From positions 73,652,924 to 73,716,923 of the forward strand of contig NC_086024.1 of NCBI RefSeq assembly GCF_036323735.1: a stretch of DNA of 64,000 nt. The letters are read 5' to 3'. The DNA is from Rattus norvegicus (lineage: Eukaryota > Chordata > Mammalia > Rodentia > Muridae). Under the pieces are notes generated by a model that saw nothing but the letters and a program-made list of their open reading frames with translations, had not been told where the DNA came from and ran no database searches. The first letter of the stretch is position 1; each line of letters begins with the position of its first letter. Both the position numbers and the translations under genes were made by a program. Shown piece by piece: positions 47,219 to 58,112 of the stretch.

Positions 47219-47634
47219 AGTACCATCTTGGATACTGTGTAAACTTCTGGGTTTAAGATTTTCAGCTTAGACACATTCAGCTTGTAATAGGTTATGAAGA
47301 CATGAGAGAGGAGGCAATTTATAGAGCACTAACAGATTGATTATTATGAGTTAAGAATAGAATTAATCATTTTACTTCTTGCGATGCTTATGTAGCCAGT
47401 ACAGTTTTCCCTGCTTTATGGAGGGAAACATTAACTCAGACATGCCAATTATACACAGATAATGCAGATGTGCATAGTGGGATGAAGATTCACGTTAGGT
47501 AATATTAGAGAACACTCCCAAGTCAATGCAAAAGCCTTGAATGCCTCTCTTGCATAGTTGTACTAAAGCCTGAGGGATTTTTCCTATGAACTAATTTATC
47601 CCACTCAATCTGTGAGCTCACAATTTGGAAAAGT
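47219..47634. other. unique sequence, no gene seen
   Basis: Nothing recognisable. Confidence 0.45.
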
Positions 47635-47779
47635 TAAAAGGAACAATGAGATGGCTTCAGTGGGTAAAGGTGCTTCTTGCCAAGTCTGACTATCTGAGTT
47701 CTACCAGAACCCACATTATGGAAGGAAAGAATAAAACTTGAAAAGTTCCCTTCTGACGTTCAAAGGTATACCATGCACA
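47635..47779 (+). mobile_element. B2-superfamily SINE with CA-rich tail
   Basis: Head AATGAGATGGCTTCAGTGGG, TGCTTCTTGCCAAGTCTGAC, GAACCCACATTATGGAAGGA and CTTCTGACGTTCAAAGG, leading into (CA)n. Same subfamily as the antisense copy at 27530-27705. Confidence 0.8.
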
Positions 47780-47780
47780 T

Positions 47781-47834
<54 letters not shown>
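47780..47834. repeat. (CA)n(GA)n compound microsatellite
   Basis: CA run then an uninterrupted GA run, forming the tail of the preceding SINE. Confidence 0.97.
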
Positions 47835-47836
<2 letters not shown>

Positions 47837-48002
47837 GTAAAAGTATTAAAAATAACACAAAGAACTACAACACTAATGAGCATATTTAAATTTTTAAATA
47901 TGCCATATACTACTCAAATTGTGGATATGGTTCCAGTGTTCTGAAAAACATGATCTTTATAGAAATTATTAAGTACTTAAGATATCAAGAAAACTCACTT
48001 TT

Positions 48003-48054
48003 GGGCTGGAGAGATGGCTCAGCCATTAAATGCTAGGCTCACAACCAAAAATAT
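48003..48054 (+). mobile_element. 52-bp mini-SINE (internally deleted B2-type) with 16-bp TSD
   Basis: Consists only of the B2 head GGGCTGGAGAGATGGCTCAG plus a short segment containing GCTAGGCTCACAACC and an A-rich end (AAAAATAT). Perfect direct repeats AAGAAAACTCACTTTT flank it at 47987-48002 and 48055-48070, so this short unit was inserted by retrotransposition as it stands. The A-box is present; the B-box is gone. Confidence 0.92.
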
Positions 48055-48089
48055 AAGAAAACTCACTTTTAAATGTCCTTTCTAATAGA

Positions 48090-49130
48090 AACTTTGAGTC
48101 TGTTTTAAGGCTGACCATTTGGCATTATATGACAATTAGGGGGCTCATCCCCGGTGAAGATGGATTCTCCCTCTCTCCAGTCTTCAATGGCCTGTAGTTC
48201 TTCATCTAGGGGTGTGGTCCCACGAGACTCCTCCCACCCATATCATTATGCAGCTCTCATTTTACCATAGTGTTGATCTTCCAAGGATACAGCTTCCGTG
48301 TCATCTATAGAGGACAATCCCTCAGTAGACAGCCTGGTCCTTGGCTCTTACAAACATTCTCTGAGTTGTAGATGTACAGACTGAGATATAGATGTATTGG
48401 CTGTACTAGGTAGATTATGATCACTTGATCTCAGTATTTTGATCATATGTAGCTTTCTGTAATGCTCTCTGTCCACCACAAAGAGAAGCTTCTTTGATGG
48501 TGGTGAGTGCTACACATATCTGCCAGTATAATGATAAATACTTACAATGCCGTTTGGAAGTAAGCTGGTTTAGTTAAGTGGTGGTAGTAAAATCTCTAAG
48601 ATGTATGACCTCACCAGTCCAGAGTGGTAATTAGCTAGTTTTCCAGTACCAGGCATAAGTTCCCTCTTGTTCAATTAGACAGCTGTTGGTTACTGTCACA
48701 ATGTAAGAGCCACTACTGTCCCTTTAGGAATACTTGCCATGGTGATCCTTATGTGGCTTGTATATATCAGTTTGGTAGAGTTATTGACTACTTTCAATAA
48801 ATTACAAATACGTTTGAGAAAGACATGGGGAATCACATTTTTTATATTTACCTAAAATTGTATGTGTGTAGTGAGCATTTTGGTTTCTTTAATAGTCTCG
48901 TTATGTTATATGAATATGTTTTTGTTTTAATCCCAGGTGTATGATACGGGGTGGCCTCAGTTTGACCACAGCAGCTTGTGTAGCACCTTCTGGTACTATG
49001 AGAGCTAGTCTTAAGAAGGAAACTTCTGGGTCAGACCCATCACAATTCTACAAGTCCAATGTTTAATGTCTATAGTTTCTTCTGCAATATGGAGTTAAAT
49101 GAGGTTGGTGGTCTTTAACAGGAGAGGAGT
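48090..49130 (-). mobile_element. old L1 (Lx-type) 3' UTR, antisense, interrupted
   Basis: On + the order is that of a reversed Lx 3' UTR: ACAATTAGGGGGCTCATCCC, CTGTAGTTCTTCATCTAGGG, CAATTAGACAGCTGTTGGTT, CTTGTGTAGCACCTTCTGGT, TATGAGAGCTAGTC. The 175-bp duplicated segment (48798-48972) interrupts it just before CTTGTGTAGCACC. No ORF survives. Assignment from recalled consensus. Confidence 0.6.
48798..48972 (+). repeat. 175-bp direct duplication, copy 1
   Basis: Matches 49495-49670 at about 90% with one single-base gap. Shared core words: TTTGAGAAAGA, CACATTTTTTATATTT, GTAGTGAGCATTTTGGTTTC, CCCAGGTGTA. It lies inside the antisense L1. Confidence 0.92.
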
Positions 49131-49450
49131 GCCTTAGGGTTTTACTGCTGTGAAGAGACACCATGACCAAGGCAACTCTTATACGGACAATATTTAACTG
49201 GGGCTGGCTCACAGGTTCAGAGGTTCAGTTCATTATCATCAAGGCAGAAACATGGCAGCGTCCAGGTAGGCATGGCGCAGGAGGAGCTGAGAGTTCTACA
49301 TCTTCATCTGAAGGCTGCCAGTGGAAGACTGACTTCCAGGCAGCTAATACAAGGGTGTTAAAGCCCACACCCACAGTGACACACCTATTCCAACAAGGCT
49401 ACACTTCCTAATAGTGCTACTCCCTGGACCAAAAATATACAAACAATCAC
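49131..49450 (-). repeat. rodent LTR-like interspersed repeat, antisense
   Basis: On +: GTTTTACTGCTGTGAAGAGA, CACCATGACCAAGGCAACTC, GGTTCAGTTCATTATCATCA, GGAGGAGCTGAGAGTTCTAC, AAAGCCCACACCCACAGTGA. This is the reverse of the family at 1131-1390 and more complete than that copy. It sits between the two copies of the 175-bp duplication. Confidence 0.75.
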
Positions 49451-49494
49451 AAGGGGAGAGAGGGCAATACAGAGAGAGAGGAAAAGAGGAAGGG

Positions 49495-49670
49495 TAAATT
49501 ATAAAGATGTTTGAGAAAGATATGGGGAACCACATTTTTTATATTTCCCTAAAATTGTATGTGTGTAGTGAGCATTTTGGTTTCTTTAAAAAGCCTCGTT
49601 ATATTGTATGAATATGTTTGTGTTTTAGTCCCAGGTGTAGGATAGGAGGTGGCTTGAGTTTGTCCACAGC
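49495..49670 (+). repeat. 175-bp direct duplication, copy 2
   Basis: Second copy of 48798-48972, offset by about 698 bases. The sequences diverge abruptly after CCACAGC. Confidence 0.92.
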
Positions 49671-50091
49671 CATTAACTATGATTGTCTCATTCTCCATGG
49701 GGGTGTAATTTTTGTTGGTTGCAGGTAGCTTAATTCCAAGAACTCTCTGGGTATGAATGTGAAAGGCCAGAGAGCAGAGGGGGAGGGGAGGACGCACTGA
49801 AGTAGAAGAAAAAGGCTGCTGCCCTCCCTGTGGTTCCTTAGCTGCTGTTACTGTTTGATGAGAAGAAGTCGGAGACAGTCTGCTAAAGACTGAACTTTCC
49901 CCAAGGAACCCAATGTCCTAATAAGAAAGTAGCCCTTTTCCTTCTACCCTTTTTCTCGTATCTGGTGTTGATGTTTGGAATGGGTTAGGGTGGAATAGGT
50001 GACTGAGGAATGGGGGGTGGTGAAAGGGATTAGTTGGAGGAAAGGTAGAGGCATAGGAACCCAATAAAATAGGCAAATAAATAAATACAAT

Positions 50092-50094
<3 letters not shown>
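49671..50094. other. probable repeat-derived sequence, not assigned
   Basis: CATTCTCCATGGGGGTGTAA and TTCCAAGAACTCTCTGGGTA look repeat-derived and may belong with the neighbouring old L1, but I cannot name the element. No gene. Confidence 0.35.

Positions 50095-50142
<48 letters not shown>
50095..50142. repeat. (GT)24 microsatellite
   Basis: Pure GT repeat; likely polymorphic. Confidence 0.98.
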
Positions 50143-50147
<5 letters not shown>

Positions 50148-51000
50148 AGGTAACGTCACTTGGAATAACTATGTTACCATAGAAGATTTTGATTAGCCAA
50201 GAACTGCAGTGTGGGGCATGAGAAACTTCTTTATGAGTTGCTGACCAGGTCGGAGGCCCAAGCAGCTCTCACATGACAAAGGCTCTTGCTGCTGCCCTCA
50301 GTTGCCTCCTCCTTGTTTTCACAGAGAAGTAGGTAGCGCTGGTAACACTAGTGACACATTCCACTCTGTGGTCCACTCTTGCCCCTGTTGGTTAGTATAA
50401 ATAAAAAGTGTGCAACAGGCTCAACATCTGTTGTTGTTTATGGCTGTGCACAAAAAAAATCTATCTTCTTGGTGTACAGTACCTTTTATCAACAAATGAA
50501 GCATGATAGACCTTTGCATTCAAATATCCATTTCACTAGAATAAACTGACCAGACTTCCTGAAAACTTTCTATTTTGGCGCTCGACTATTTAACAAATTA
50601 CTTTAAGACCCAGGTATATCCTTTCTATAATCCATGCCTTCTTTTCATATTTTACACCATAAAACTCAGCATAGCATATTGGAGACTCAGTCCAAAATTA
50701 TCAGGAAGATAAAAGGATTCACAGACAGAGATGCCTCCACTAAGAGGTGGCACCTATGCTAGGTTCTCTTAAGATCATGGCTGAACTAAAGGAAAAACTG
50801 GAGAAGCGTGTGTTAAAAGGAGTGTACTGGTAAATACCAAATATAGTAGCCAGCAAGAAAACTAAGGCGGATGGAGAGGAAACCCATTCGAGGAGCTGAA
50901 GCTAGGCTTTCACCCCAGGGCTTTGGTACAGTAACTCTATAGATCTTGAGGACTCACTAGCAAATGCTTAGCATAAAGTTTTGAGATAACAGCAGTAAAC
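50143..51000. other. unique or unassigned sequence, no gene seen
   Basis: The stretch 50190-50390 looks moderately repeat-like (GAGTTGCTGACCAGGTCGGA) but was not assigned. Confidence 0.4.
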
Positions 51001-51049
51001 AGAAAGAAAGAAAGGAAGGAAGGAAGGAAGGAAGGAAGGAAGGAAGGAA

Positions 51050-51107
<58 letters not shown>

Positions 51108-51112
51108 AAGAA
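51001..51112. repeat. (GGAA)10 and (GAAA)n compound microsatellite
   Basis: AGAAAG lead, about ten GGAA units (51014-51053), then about 14 GAAA units and a GAGA end. All purine on +. Confidence 0.97.
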
Positions 51113-51744
51113 AGGTCATACTGAAGACTTAGAATGATCCACAAAGCTCAGGCTGAAGCTATGGTCAGGAGTACTAAGAAATGTGGAGAACAACATAATG
51201 CTACAGGCAGAAGACTTCAGGGGTAAAAGAAGATGATGGGAAAAGACCACAGTGACAGGGTAGTAGCAACCACGGGATCTAGTAAAGTATCTGTGATGCT
51301 CTTCCAAGCACAAGGACAAAGGTTGCAACATCACTGCCAGAAGGGACGACCAAAGCCATGAGTGAAGAGCTCACTGTACCACCAGACTGAGTCCATATTG
51401 CCCATACAAATTAGAAGCCACAAAAAAATGATACCTCCCTTAGAGTGGAGTCTAAGATGAACACAGTCTCAGCAGGGCATCTAGCTCACAGGCAAGAGGA
51501 ACAGGCAGGAGTCATGAAGGCCTTACGAGATGAGCAACAGAACATACTCAGGTCGGGGCTAATGAAAAGCCAACACAATGAAAATACTGCTGTAAGAGCA
51601 GGACATGGTTGGGTTGGTTCAGGAGTGAGAAAAAATGACGTGACACACCAAAATACAAGATAAATCCCATGATACATCTACCACATGGAGTTTCTGGTAA
51701 GAATAGCTGAAACATCCCATCTCGTATCCTGCACAGCAGTCAGA
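51113..51744. other. unique sequence, no gene seen
   Basis: Frames of 72 codons on both strands have no domain. Confidence 0.45.
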
Positions 51745-51875
51745 CTTGGAGGCCCAAGCCTGGTATCCCAGCACTCAGGTGCCTGAAGCAAGGATCACAA
51801 GAGGATCACAAGTTCAAGGCCATCATTGGCTACAAAATGAGATTCTGACTCCAGAAACCAAAGCAAAACACAAAC
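51745..51875 (+). mobile_element. B1 SINE with 11-bp internal duplication
   Basis: GGCCCAAGCCTGGTATCCCA, GCACTCAGGTGCCTG, AGTTCAAGGCCATCATTGGC, ACAAAATGAGATTCTGAC, then an AAACCAAAGCAAAACA tail. AGGATCACAAG is tandemly doubled (51791-51801, 51802-51812). Confidence 0.85.
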
Positions 51876-52069
51876 TATTTTAAAAGACTTAAAATAGGTC
51901 TAAAAACTAAAAGTATATTACTTCCAAACCTTAGATGATTCAAATAAATACACTAACTGCAAAACAAACAAAAAAAGTCATCAAGTACCTATCTTTCTAA
52001 TGCTGTTAAGCTTTTTTAAAGAAATCAAGATTGAATTATTTCTAAAACAGATATGACAAAATTAAAAAT

Positions 52070-52450
52070 ATACCCCAGTGGAGAAGTTAGAGAAAAGTCT
52101 GAAGGAGCTTAAGGGGTTTGCGACCCCATAAGAAGAACAACAATGTCAACCAGCCAGACCTCCCAGAGCTCACGAGGACTAAACCACCATCCCAAGAGTA
52201 CATAGGGATGGACTCATGGCTCTAGCTGCATACGTAGCAGAGGATGGCTTTGTTGGGCACCAATGGAAGGAGAGGCCCTTGGTCCTGCCAAGGCTCGATG
52301 CCCCAATGTAGGGGAATGGCAGGGCAGGGAGGTGGGAGGAGGTGGTAGGTGGGGGGGCACCCTCATAGAATCAGGGGGAGGGATGAGATAGTGGGTTTCT
52401 GGAGGGGAAACAGGGAAAGGGAATAACATTTAAATATCCAATAAAAGAAA
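52070..52450 (+). mobile_element. 5'-truncated L1 (Lx-type) 3' UTR
   Basis: AGTGGAGAAGTTAGAGAAAA, AAGGGGTTTGCGACCCCATA, AGAGCTCACGAGGACTAAAC, GGCTCTAGCTGCATACGTAG, GATGCCCCAATGTAGGGGAA, the G-rich stretch 52330-52380, then GGGAATAACATTTAAATATC and CAATAAAAG. No ORF. Its TSD is not certain. Confidence 0.88.
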
Positions 52451-52633
52451 AATAACTAATAAATATAATTTTTTTAACAAGAAGTAAGTCCAAGGATTTC
52501 CTGGTTTTGTAATTCTTTCTGACAAATTTCCTAGGTCCTTAAAGGTAAAAGAATCTCTCTTACTCTTTAACAAAATGTTCATATACGGGAATATACATTT
52601 CTAAAAGAATTATGTACTTAATTAAAAATACTT

Positions 52634-52857
52634 AAAACTGGGTCTGAAGAGATGGCTGAGCTGTTGAGAGCACTCTCCGTGCTGCGGGTTACCTGAATGT
52701 GGTTCCCAGAATCCACATGTGGTGGATCAAACCACCTGTAACTAGAGGTCCAAATACTCTGAAGCCTTCTTCTGGATCACACGGCACCAGGCAAACATGG
52801 TGTAGACACATACACATGAAATAACATTTTTAATAAAACATTAAAATAGAAAACTGT
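52634..52857 (+). mobile_element. B2/B3-type SINE
   Basis: GGGTCTGAAGAGATGGCTGA (A-box head), AATGTGGTTCCCAGAATCCA, CTGTAACTAGAGGTCCAAAT, CTTCTTCTGG, CCAGGCAAACATGG and a TTTTAATAAAACATTAAAAT tail. Confidence 0.85.
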
Positions 52858-53319
52858 TAAGAGTAGCACAAGTATTCATGGAATGAACATCTCAATTTAT
52901 CTGTGGTAAATAATGTGTCTGTGGGCTTCAAAGCCCTAGCTCATTATGAAATTAAAATTTGCAGATAAAGGACCGGGTGGTACAGTACTTACCTAGCACA
53001 TACACAGCCATGCCCTCGATTCCTTCCAACAGTGCAAACATATCAACAGTTAGTTGGCTTTTTATTATTTGGTTTTAACTCAATTGAATGGCGATCATAA
53101 ATGTAGTCTTACAAATCAACAATTGGTCTTTAGTGAGTTGGCTCCATGCCACAGAGCATGGTCCACTAGATAAATAACCCTTGCCTGACTAACTATATGG
53201 TTTAATATCTAATTATACAGTTCCAGTGACTACACACATTACTTGATCATGTTTGCTAACCGTTCTCATGCCATCTATGCTTTTACTACTTTCTAATACT
53301 CAAGTTTGATCTCTAAAAT
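52858..53319. other. unique sequence, possible SINE scrap
   Basis: At 52975-53035, CGGGTGGTACAGTACTTACC and CCTCGATTCC recall a degraded ID/B-type head. Otherwise nothing. Confidence 0.35.
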
Positions 53320-53475
53320 AAATGAATCAGAACTCCTAGGGAAACTGTGGAAATCCCCAAACCCAACCCCAGACTGAAAATTCAGAAGCCCTGAAGTGGG
53401 AGGTGGGATCCACAATCTGTTTCAGTGAATGCTCCAAGCAACTGTGATGTGTGTTAATGTGTGAAAAACACTGGC
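53320..53475. repeat. MER5A-like hAT relic
   Basis: CAACCCCAGACTGAAAATTC, AGGTGGGATCCACAATCTG, AGTGAATGCTCCAAGCAACT, GTGTTAATGTGTGAAAAACA and CTGG follow the MER5A 3' half in order. Diverged. Confidence 0.6.
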
Positions 53476-54019
53476 TTGTTCTACCAATTAGTGAGCAAAG
53501 TGTGCTAAAGACCCGTTCATTCCACTGTGGATTCGTCAGTTTCTCCTTAGGATTCTGTTTGTTTAGCTATTTAGAGACTGTGCTATTTAGGAATACGCAA
53601 CACTGAAATTGTTACATTACCATGACAAATTATTTCTTTAAAATCTAATAAACTCCTCTTGTATATACTAATTGCCCATCCTTCATCCAAATTGTCTTCC
53701 AATAATCAAACAAAATTACCATGTCCATGGGATTGTGCACTACTTCCTTTGAAAGCTCATTTGCTCTACAGTACTTGGGACTGTAGATAAGTGCATGGCT
53801 AGATATTAAAAGGAAGGTGCAGAGAAGAGGGGATGGTTGGCCAAGTCAAGGCTTGGGGGGAAAAGTCACCAAAGACACTATCAAAAACTGAAACAAGAAA
53901 TTCAGAGCTATGTTCACACCAACTCCCTTTCAGACCAGGCCAAGGAGGTAGGAGGTGTTGTCAACTGAACTATGCTCCCCTCTAAAGAAGTCATAGACAG
54001 GCATCAGAACCTTGGTACT
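53476..54019. other. unique sequence, no gene seen
   Basis: Nothing recognisable. Confidence 0.45.
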
Positions 54020-54345
54020 TCAGAAGTTATTTGGAGCAGGAACGTTAAAGAGCTAATTCTGGGAAATGAGATTTGCAGTCCCTAATCCTATCTGACTGAT
54101 GTCCTCAGAGAAGAGGTTACCACAGAGGGAAAATACATGCAAAGACAAAGAGATGGCCATGGACCAGGCAAAGACAAATGAAGACAGAGAGAAAATGGCC
54201 CTGAGCCAGCCAAAGAAAACAATCTCCATAGAAACCAACCCTGCTGGCACACTGATCTTCATTTCCAGCCTCCAAAAATTTGAAAAAATAAATGCCTCTT
54301 GTTCACATCACCTTACCTCTGGGCCTCTGCAATGGCTGGCCCAGA
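54020..54345 (+). repeat. ancient MaLR-like LTR remnant
   Basis: CAGTCCCTAATCCTATCTGA, CTGATGTCCTCAGAGAAGAG, AAGACAAAGAGATGGCC, GAAACCAACCCTGCTGGCAC, ACTGATCTTCATTTCCAGCC, AAAATAAATGCCTCTTG. The order matches a mammal-wide LTR-like repeat with its poly(A) motif. The 113-codon frame across it is incidental. Confidence 0.6.
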
Positions 54346-54756
54346 AATCTAATATAGCAAGTAAATGCAAAGTAGGAACCAGATGCTCCAAACCGTATGT
54401 CTGCAGCAGACATCCCCAGAAAGCAGAGAACAGACCCTGAAAACAGTCCTTCGTGGCTCTGAGCTATTATGGATGCATTTTATAGATGCTCTCAAACCAC
54501 AAATAGTGAGAAAACTGCAAACTGCTCCCCAAACATTTTCATTCATGAACGCACCTGAAGAGAACACATCTGTTCAACAAATATTACTAGGTGACAACGT
54601 GTATACAAAGTATATAATGAACAGACCTAATATAAGAGTGAGTCATATATCATGGTAGAAAGTGATAAGTGCTATAGATGAATGAAGAGGATTTAAAGGG
54701 AAGTCTGTGTGCAGCTTAAGCACAGCTTCTGCAGGGGCTTATTAAATAAGTCCAGT
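54346..54756. other. unique sequence, no gene seen
   Basis: A 97-codon frame (54365-54658) has no recognised domain. Confidence 0.45.
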
Positions 54757-55030
54757 GCTTAGAAGTGAGGTAGGAGGACTGCCAGGATTCTCAGTCCTGC
54801 CTTGGGTACCTTAAGACCCTGCCTCAAAAATGAAAATAGTGCTAACAGCATTACTCAGTGGTACAGGCACTCGCCACCCAGCCACAGTTGGTTTTCCCAA
54901 AGCTACACGGCAGGAGAAAAGAACAAAGTCCCACAAACTGCCCTCTGACCTATACTCGTGCGCTTCTGCTCGTGCATGCCCCTCAAACCCACACAAATAC
55001 ATGCAATTTAAAATTTTCTTATGATGAAAA
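54757..55030 (+). repeat. B1 fragment followed by B2-superfamily SINE
   Basis: 54757-54832 is a B1 3' half (TAGGAGGACTGCCAGGATTC, CCTGCCTCAAAAATG). 54835-55030 is a tRNA-derived SINE (ACTCAGTGGTACAGGCACTC, GCCACCCAGCCACAG, AAACTGCCCTCTGACC, a CAAACCCACACAAATACATG tail). Adjacent insertions, both diverged. Confidence 0.6.
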
Positions 55031-55125
55031 TAAATTGTTTGAATATTAGGCCAATTAAACAAATCATGGGATTTATATTTTAAGTGGTATAAAGTGCTTA
55101 AAATAATTTGTTTGAGAAAACAATA

Positions 55126-55240
55126 ATATACCAACTGGCTGAAATACTTCAATAATGTTGAGTGGACAATTACAGTTGAGCCTCTGTCCTACGTGGCCCT
55201 GTAGGAATGCCATGCACCAGTAACAGATTCCCAGAAGCAG
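55126..55240 (+). repeat. inverted repeat, left arm
   Basis: Pairs with 56083-56198 in inverse orientation, about 91% over 115 bases with the longest exact block CTGTAGGAATGCCATGCACC and beyond. I recognise no transposon family for the arm. Confidence 0.93.
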
Positions 55241-55719
55241 TCAGACACTGAAAGGAGGAAAATGACTGGAACTCTACAAGAGCAGGATCACCAATGAAGA
55301 CAAGTCAAGAGGTCATTCGATTTTGCATTGAGAGAGAAGTTCAGTGTTTGGCATCCCAGACCTTAGAAGAAGCTCTGCACAGCATAATCCCCCAGGCGCC
55401 TTCTTAACCAGCAGGCTGCACTTACAGTGTAATAATGGAGTAGAGCTAAGTACCTCAGCCAGCCAGGCAGGAAAAGATGGAAAAGGGGGCAGAAAGGCAA
55501 CCCCTCTCCAGGTCCCATGACTCTCTCCATAGAACCCCATGCAACGTTTCAAATCAGAGCATAGCCTTCATGGGGGGGGGGGTGCTACTTGGAGGGCAGC
55601 ATGCCATGCTGTTGTTTCTGACTTTTCTAATGAAGAAGGAGTTAAGTAGGAAACCCTCGTTGGAACAAGGCTCTCCTGTATTTTTCAAACTTTCTGTTCA
55701 TTAATGTCAGATTCAGAAA
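55241..55719. other. unique sequence inside inverted-repeat spacer
   Basis: An 11-G run lies at 55572-55582. Frames of 75-80 codons lack domains. Confidence 0.45.
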
Positions 55720-55820
55720 GAATACATATATATGTATGTGTGTGTGTACATACACATATATATTCCCCTTCACTAATACCTATGCATTACATATACCTAC
55801 ACACACACACACATAGGCAG
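55720..55820. repeat. (TATG/TG/CA)n simple repeats
   Basis: TATATGTATGTGTGTG, ACATACACATATATA, then ACACACACACAC at 55799-55813, separated by short unique sequence. Confidence 0.85.
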
Positions 55821-56014
55821 AAAGCAATAGAGAGAGCAGAGAAGGCCAGGAGAGAATACTGTGGAGAAGAAACATGGTCAAAAATGTATTTAGTTGAACA
55901 GATTGATTTTAATACAACTTATTACTCTTAAAATGAAAATGAATATGCACAAATGCTTTTTAATTTCTTCAATTGATATATGATATTTACCATTCTAAGA
56001 AGTATTTCCTGATG

Positions 56015-56070
56015 AATAACATATATGTATATATACATATATATACATATTATATTATTAAATATATTTC
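56015..56070. repeat. (AT)-rich palindromic microsatellite
   Basis: ATATATGTATATATACATAT and related self-complementary words. Confidence 0.85.
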
Positions 56071-56082
56071 AGTCAATTCACA

Positions 56083-56198
56083 GTCTGCTTCTGTGAATCT
56101 GTTACTGGTGCATGGCATTCCTACAGGTCCATGTAGGACAGAGGCTCAACTGTAGCTCTCCACTGAACATTATTGAAATATTTCATCCAATTGGTATT
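56083..56198 (-). repeat. inverted repeat, right arm
   Basis: The reverse complement aligns to 55126-55240 with about ten substitutions. The spacer is about 840 bp. Similarity stops sharply at both ends of the arms. Confidence 0.93.
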
Positions 56199-57527
56199 TT
56201 AGCCAATCTATTATTATATATATTAAAGCTGAAGGAAATTTAACCAAATAACTTATTAAGCAGGTGTCTGTATGATGAAAACTAAGAACCTAACCATATG
56301 AGACACAGAAAACCATGTATGTATAATGTACTTCCCATCTATAGTAACATTATCAACATATTGAGTTCTAAAACATACTATAGAAGAATCATATAATTAT
56401 ATTTTAAGCATAAATTCAATACTTGAAAAATAGAGATTAACTCTGAACTCAAAATGAGGTGATCAAAATGACAAAATCAAAGATAGTTTATGAATTTACT
56501 GCATGATTTAGGAAATATTTCATTTTACAGACTAGCATATTTTGCCAAATTGATAAATGCTAATGCAATTTCAGAAAGTAAAAGCTCAATTTATATCATA
56601 TATATTAATATGTACATTTTGCATTACAGTGGAAATGATATCTATGAATGTATTAGTGTCAACAGAATAATACAGATTAACCAGAAAAAGCTGAAGACAA
56701 AGCTCTTTACAAACAACAAAATACTTCTCTAATACTATTAAATATGCAGTGAAGTACAAAAAATATCTTGGCTGGCCTGCCAACTGAAGATCTAACAGCT
56801 TGCTTGAAACATACACTGAAGAATAGGATGTTGGCAGATCTAATAAAACAGTCAAGAGGTTATCATTCCATATGCAGTATAGATAATAACTATACATGGC
56901 TTGATTTTTATATACAAAACAAAGAACAGCTTAATAGTAAGCAAACTGCCAAATGTGTTAGAGCTAACCAGTAAGGCTTCCTATGTCTAAGCGGTAACAG
57001 TTCTTGGTTGCTTCATTCATTATCAAACTGCACTAAATATTGATACTAAGTATCCTTCACTCCACAGATCCAGATACAATGGATATAAACTGTGATTTGT
57101 GGATTACTGTCTAGGCAATTAAATAATATTGAATACAATTGTAGTTGAAACTTGCTACAAGGGAATATAAAAGTGGTAAGGAACCATTGGGTATGAGGGA
57201 AAGAAGGAACTTTGGGGATTCAATCAGAGAGGTCTCTATGGTCAGATAGTATTTTGCAGAGCTCTAAAACCACAAGCAGGAAAAGTACCACATGAATATT
57301 TAAAAAAACAGTATAGCTAGCAAAGGGCACAGTGAGCAAAAAAGCCCTGGTTTTATTCAGTCAGTGAGAAAGCTATGTGACAGTATATAAGATATTCTAT
57401 AGAAAGGTTATTCAATTACTAAGAACAAAACAAATCAGAGACAGACAAACTAAAAGGAGAGAGGCCAGCTAGTCAGCAGAGGGCAGGCCAGCATGGCAGA
57501 GTATATAAGACCTGGAATTTTTTAAAG
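56199..57527. other. unique AT-rich sequence, no gene seen
   Basis: Frames of 80-103 codons (56490-56732, 56586-56897) are AT-driven. At 57472-57484 GTCAGCAGAGGGC resembles a CTCF core; unproven. Confidence 0.4.
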
Positions 57528-57539
57528 ATGAGGAGTCAG

Positions 57540-58112
57540 CCCGTTGAAGGAATCAGAGAAAGGACTGAAAGAGCTTGAAGGGGTTCGAGACCCCATATGA
57601 ACAACAATGCCAACCAACCAGAGCTTCCAGGGACTAAGCCACTACCCAAAGACTATACATGGACTGACCCTGGACTCTGACCTCATAGGTAGCAATGAAT
57701 GGCCTAGTAAGAGCACCAGTGGAAGGGGAAGCCCTTGGTCCTGCCAAGACTGAACCCAAGTGAACATGATTGTTGGGGGGAGGGCGGTAATGGGGGGAGG
57801 ATGGGGAGGGGAACACCTATATAGAAGTGGAGTGGGAGGGGTTAGGGGGATGTTTGCCCGGAAACCAGGAAAGGAAATAACATTCGAAATGTAAATAAGA
57901 AATACTCAAGTTAATAAAAAAAAAAGAAAGAAAGAAAAGAAATGCCCAGGGAATGCCCATTGTAAGAAGACTGGTGGGCATTGCTTCGTGGCCCTCTAGT
58001 TGTGCTTTGGGCACACTGCCAATGGGTTCCTTAGCTAATCTAGATGGGATGGATTGAATCATTGTTTATCTATTTGTCGCTTGTAGCCACATTAAAATTT
58101 TCATCCATACCC

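Noticed and set aside
57472..57484. CTCF-like GTCAGCAGAGGGC
   Set aside because: A short core match only; such matches are frequent by chance and no flanking consensus supports it.
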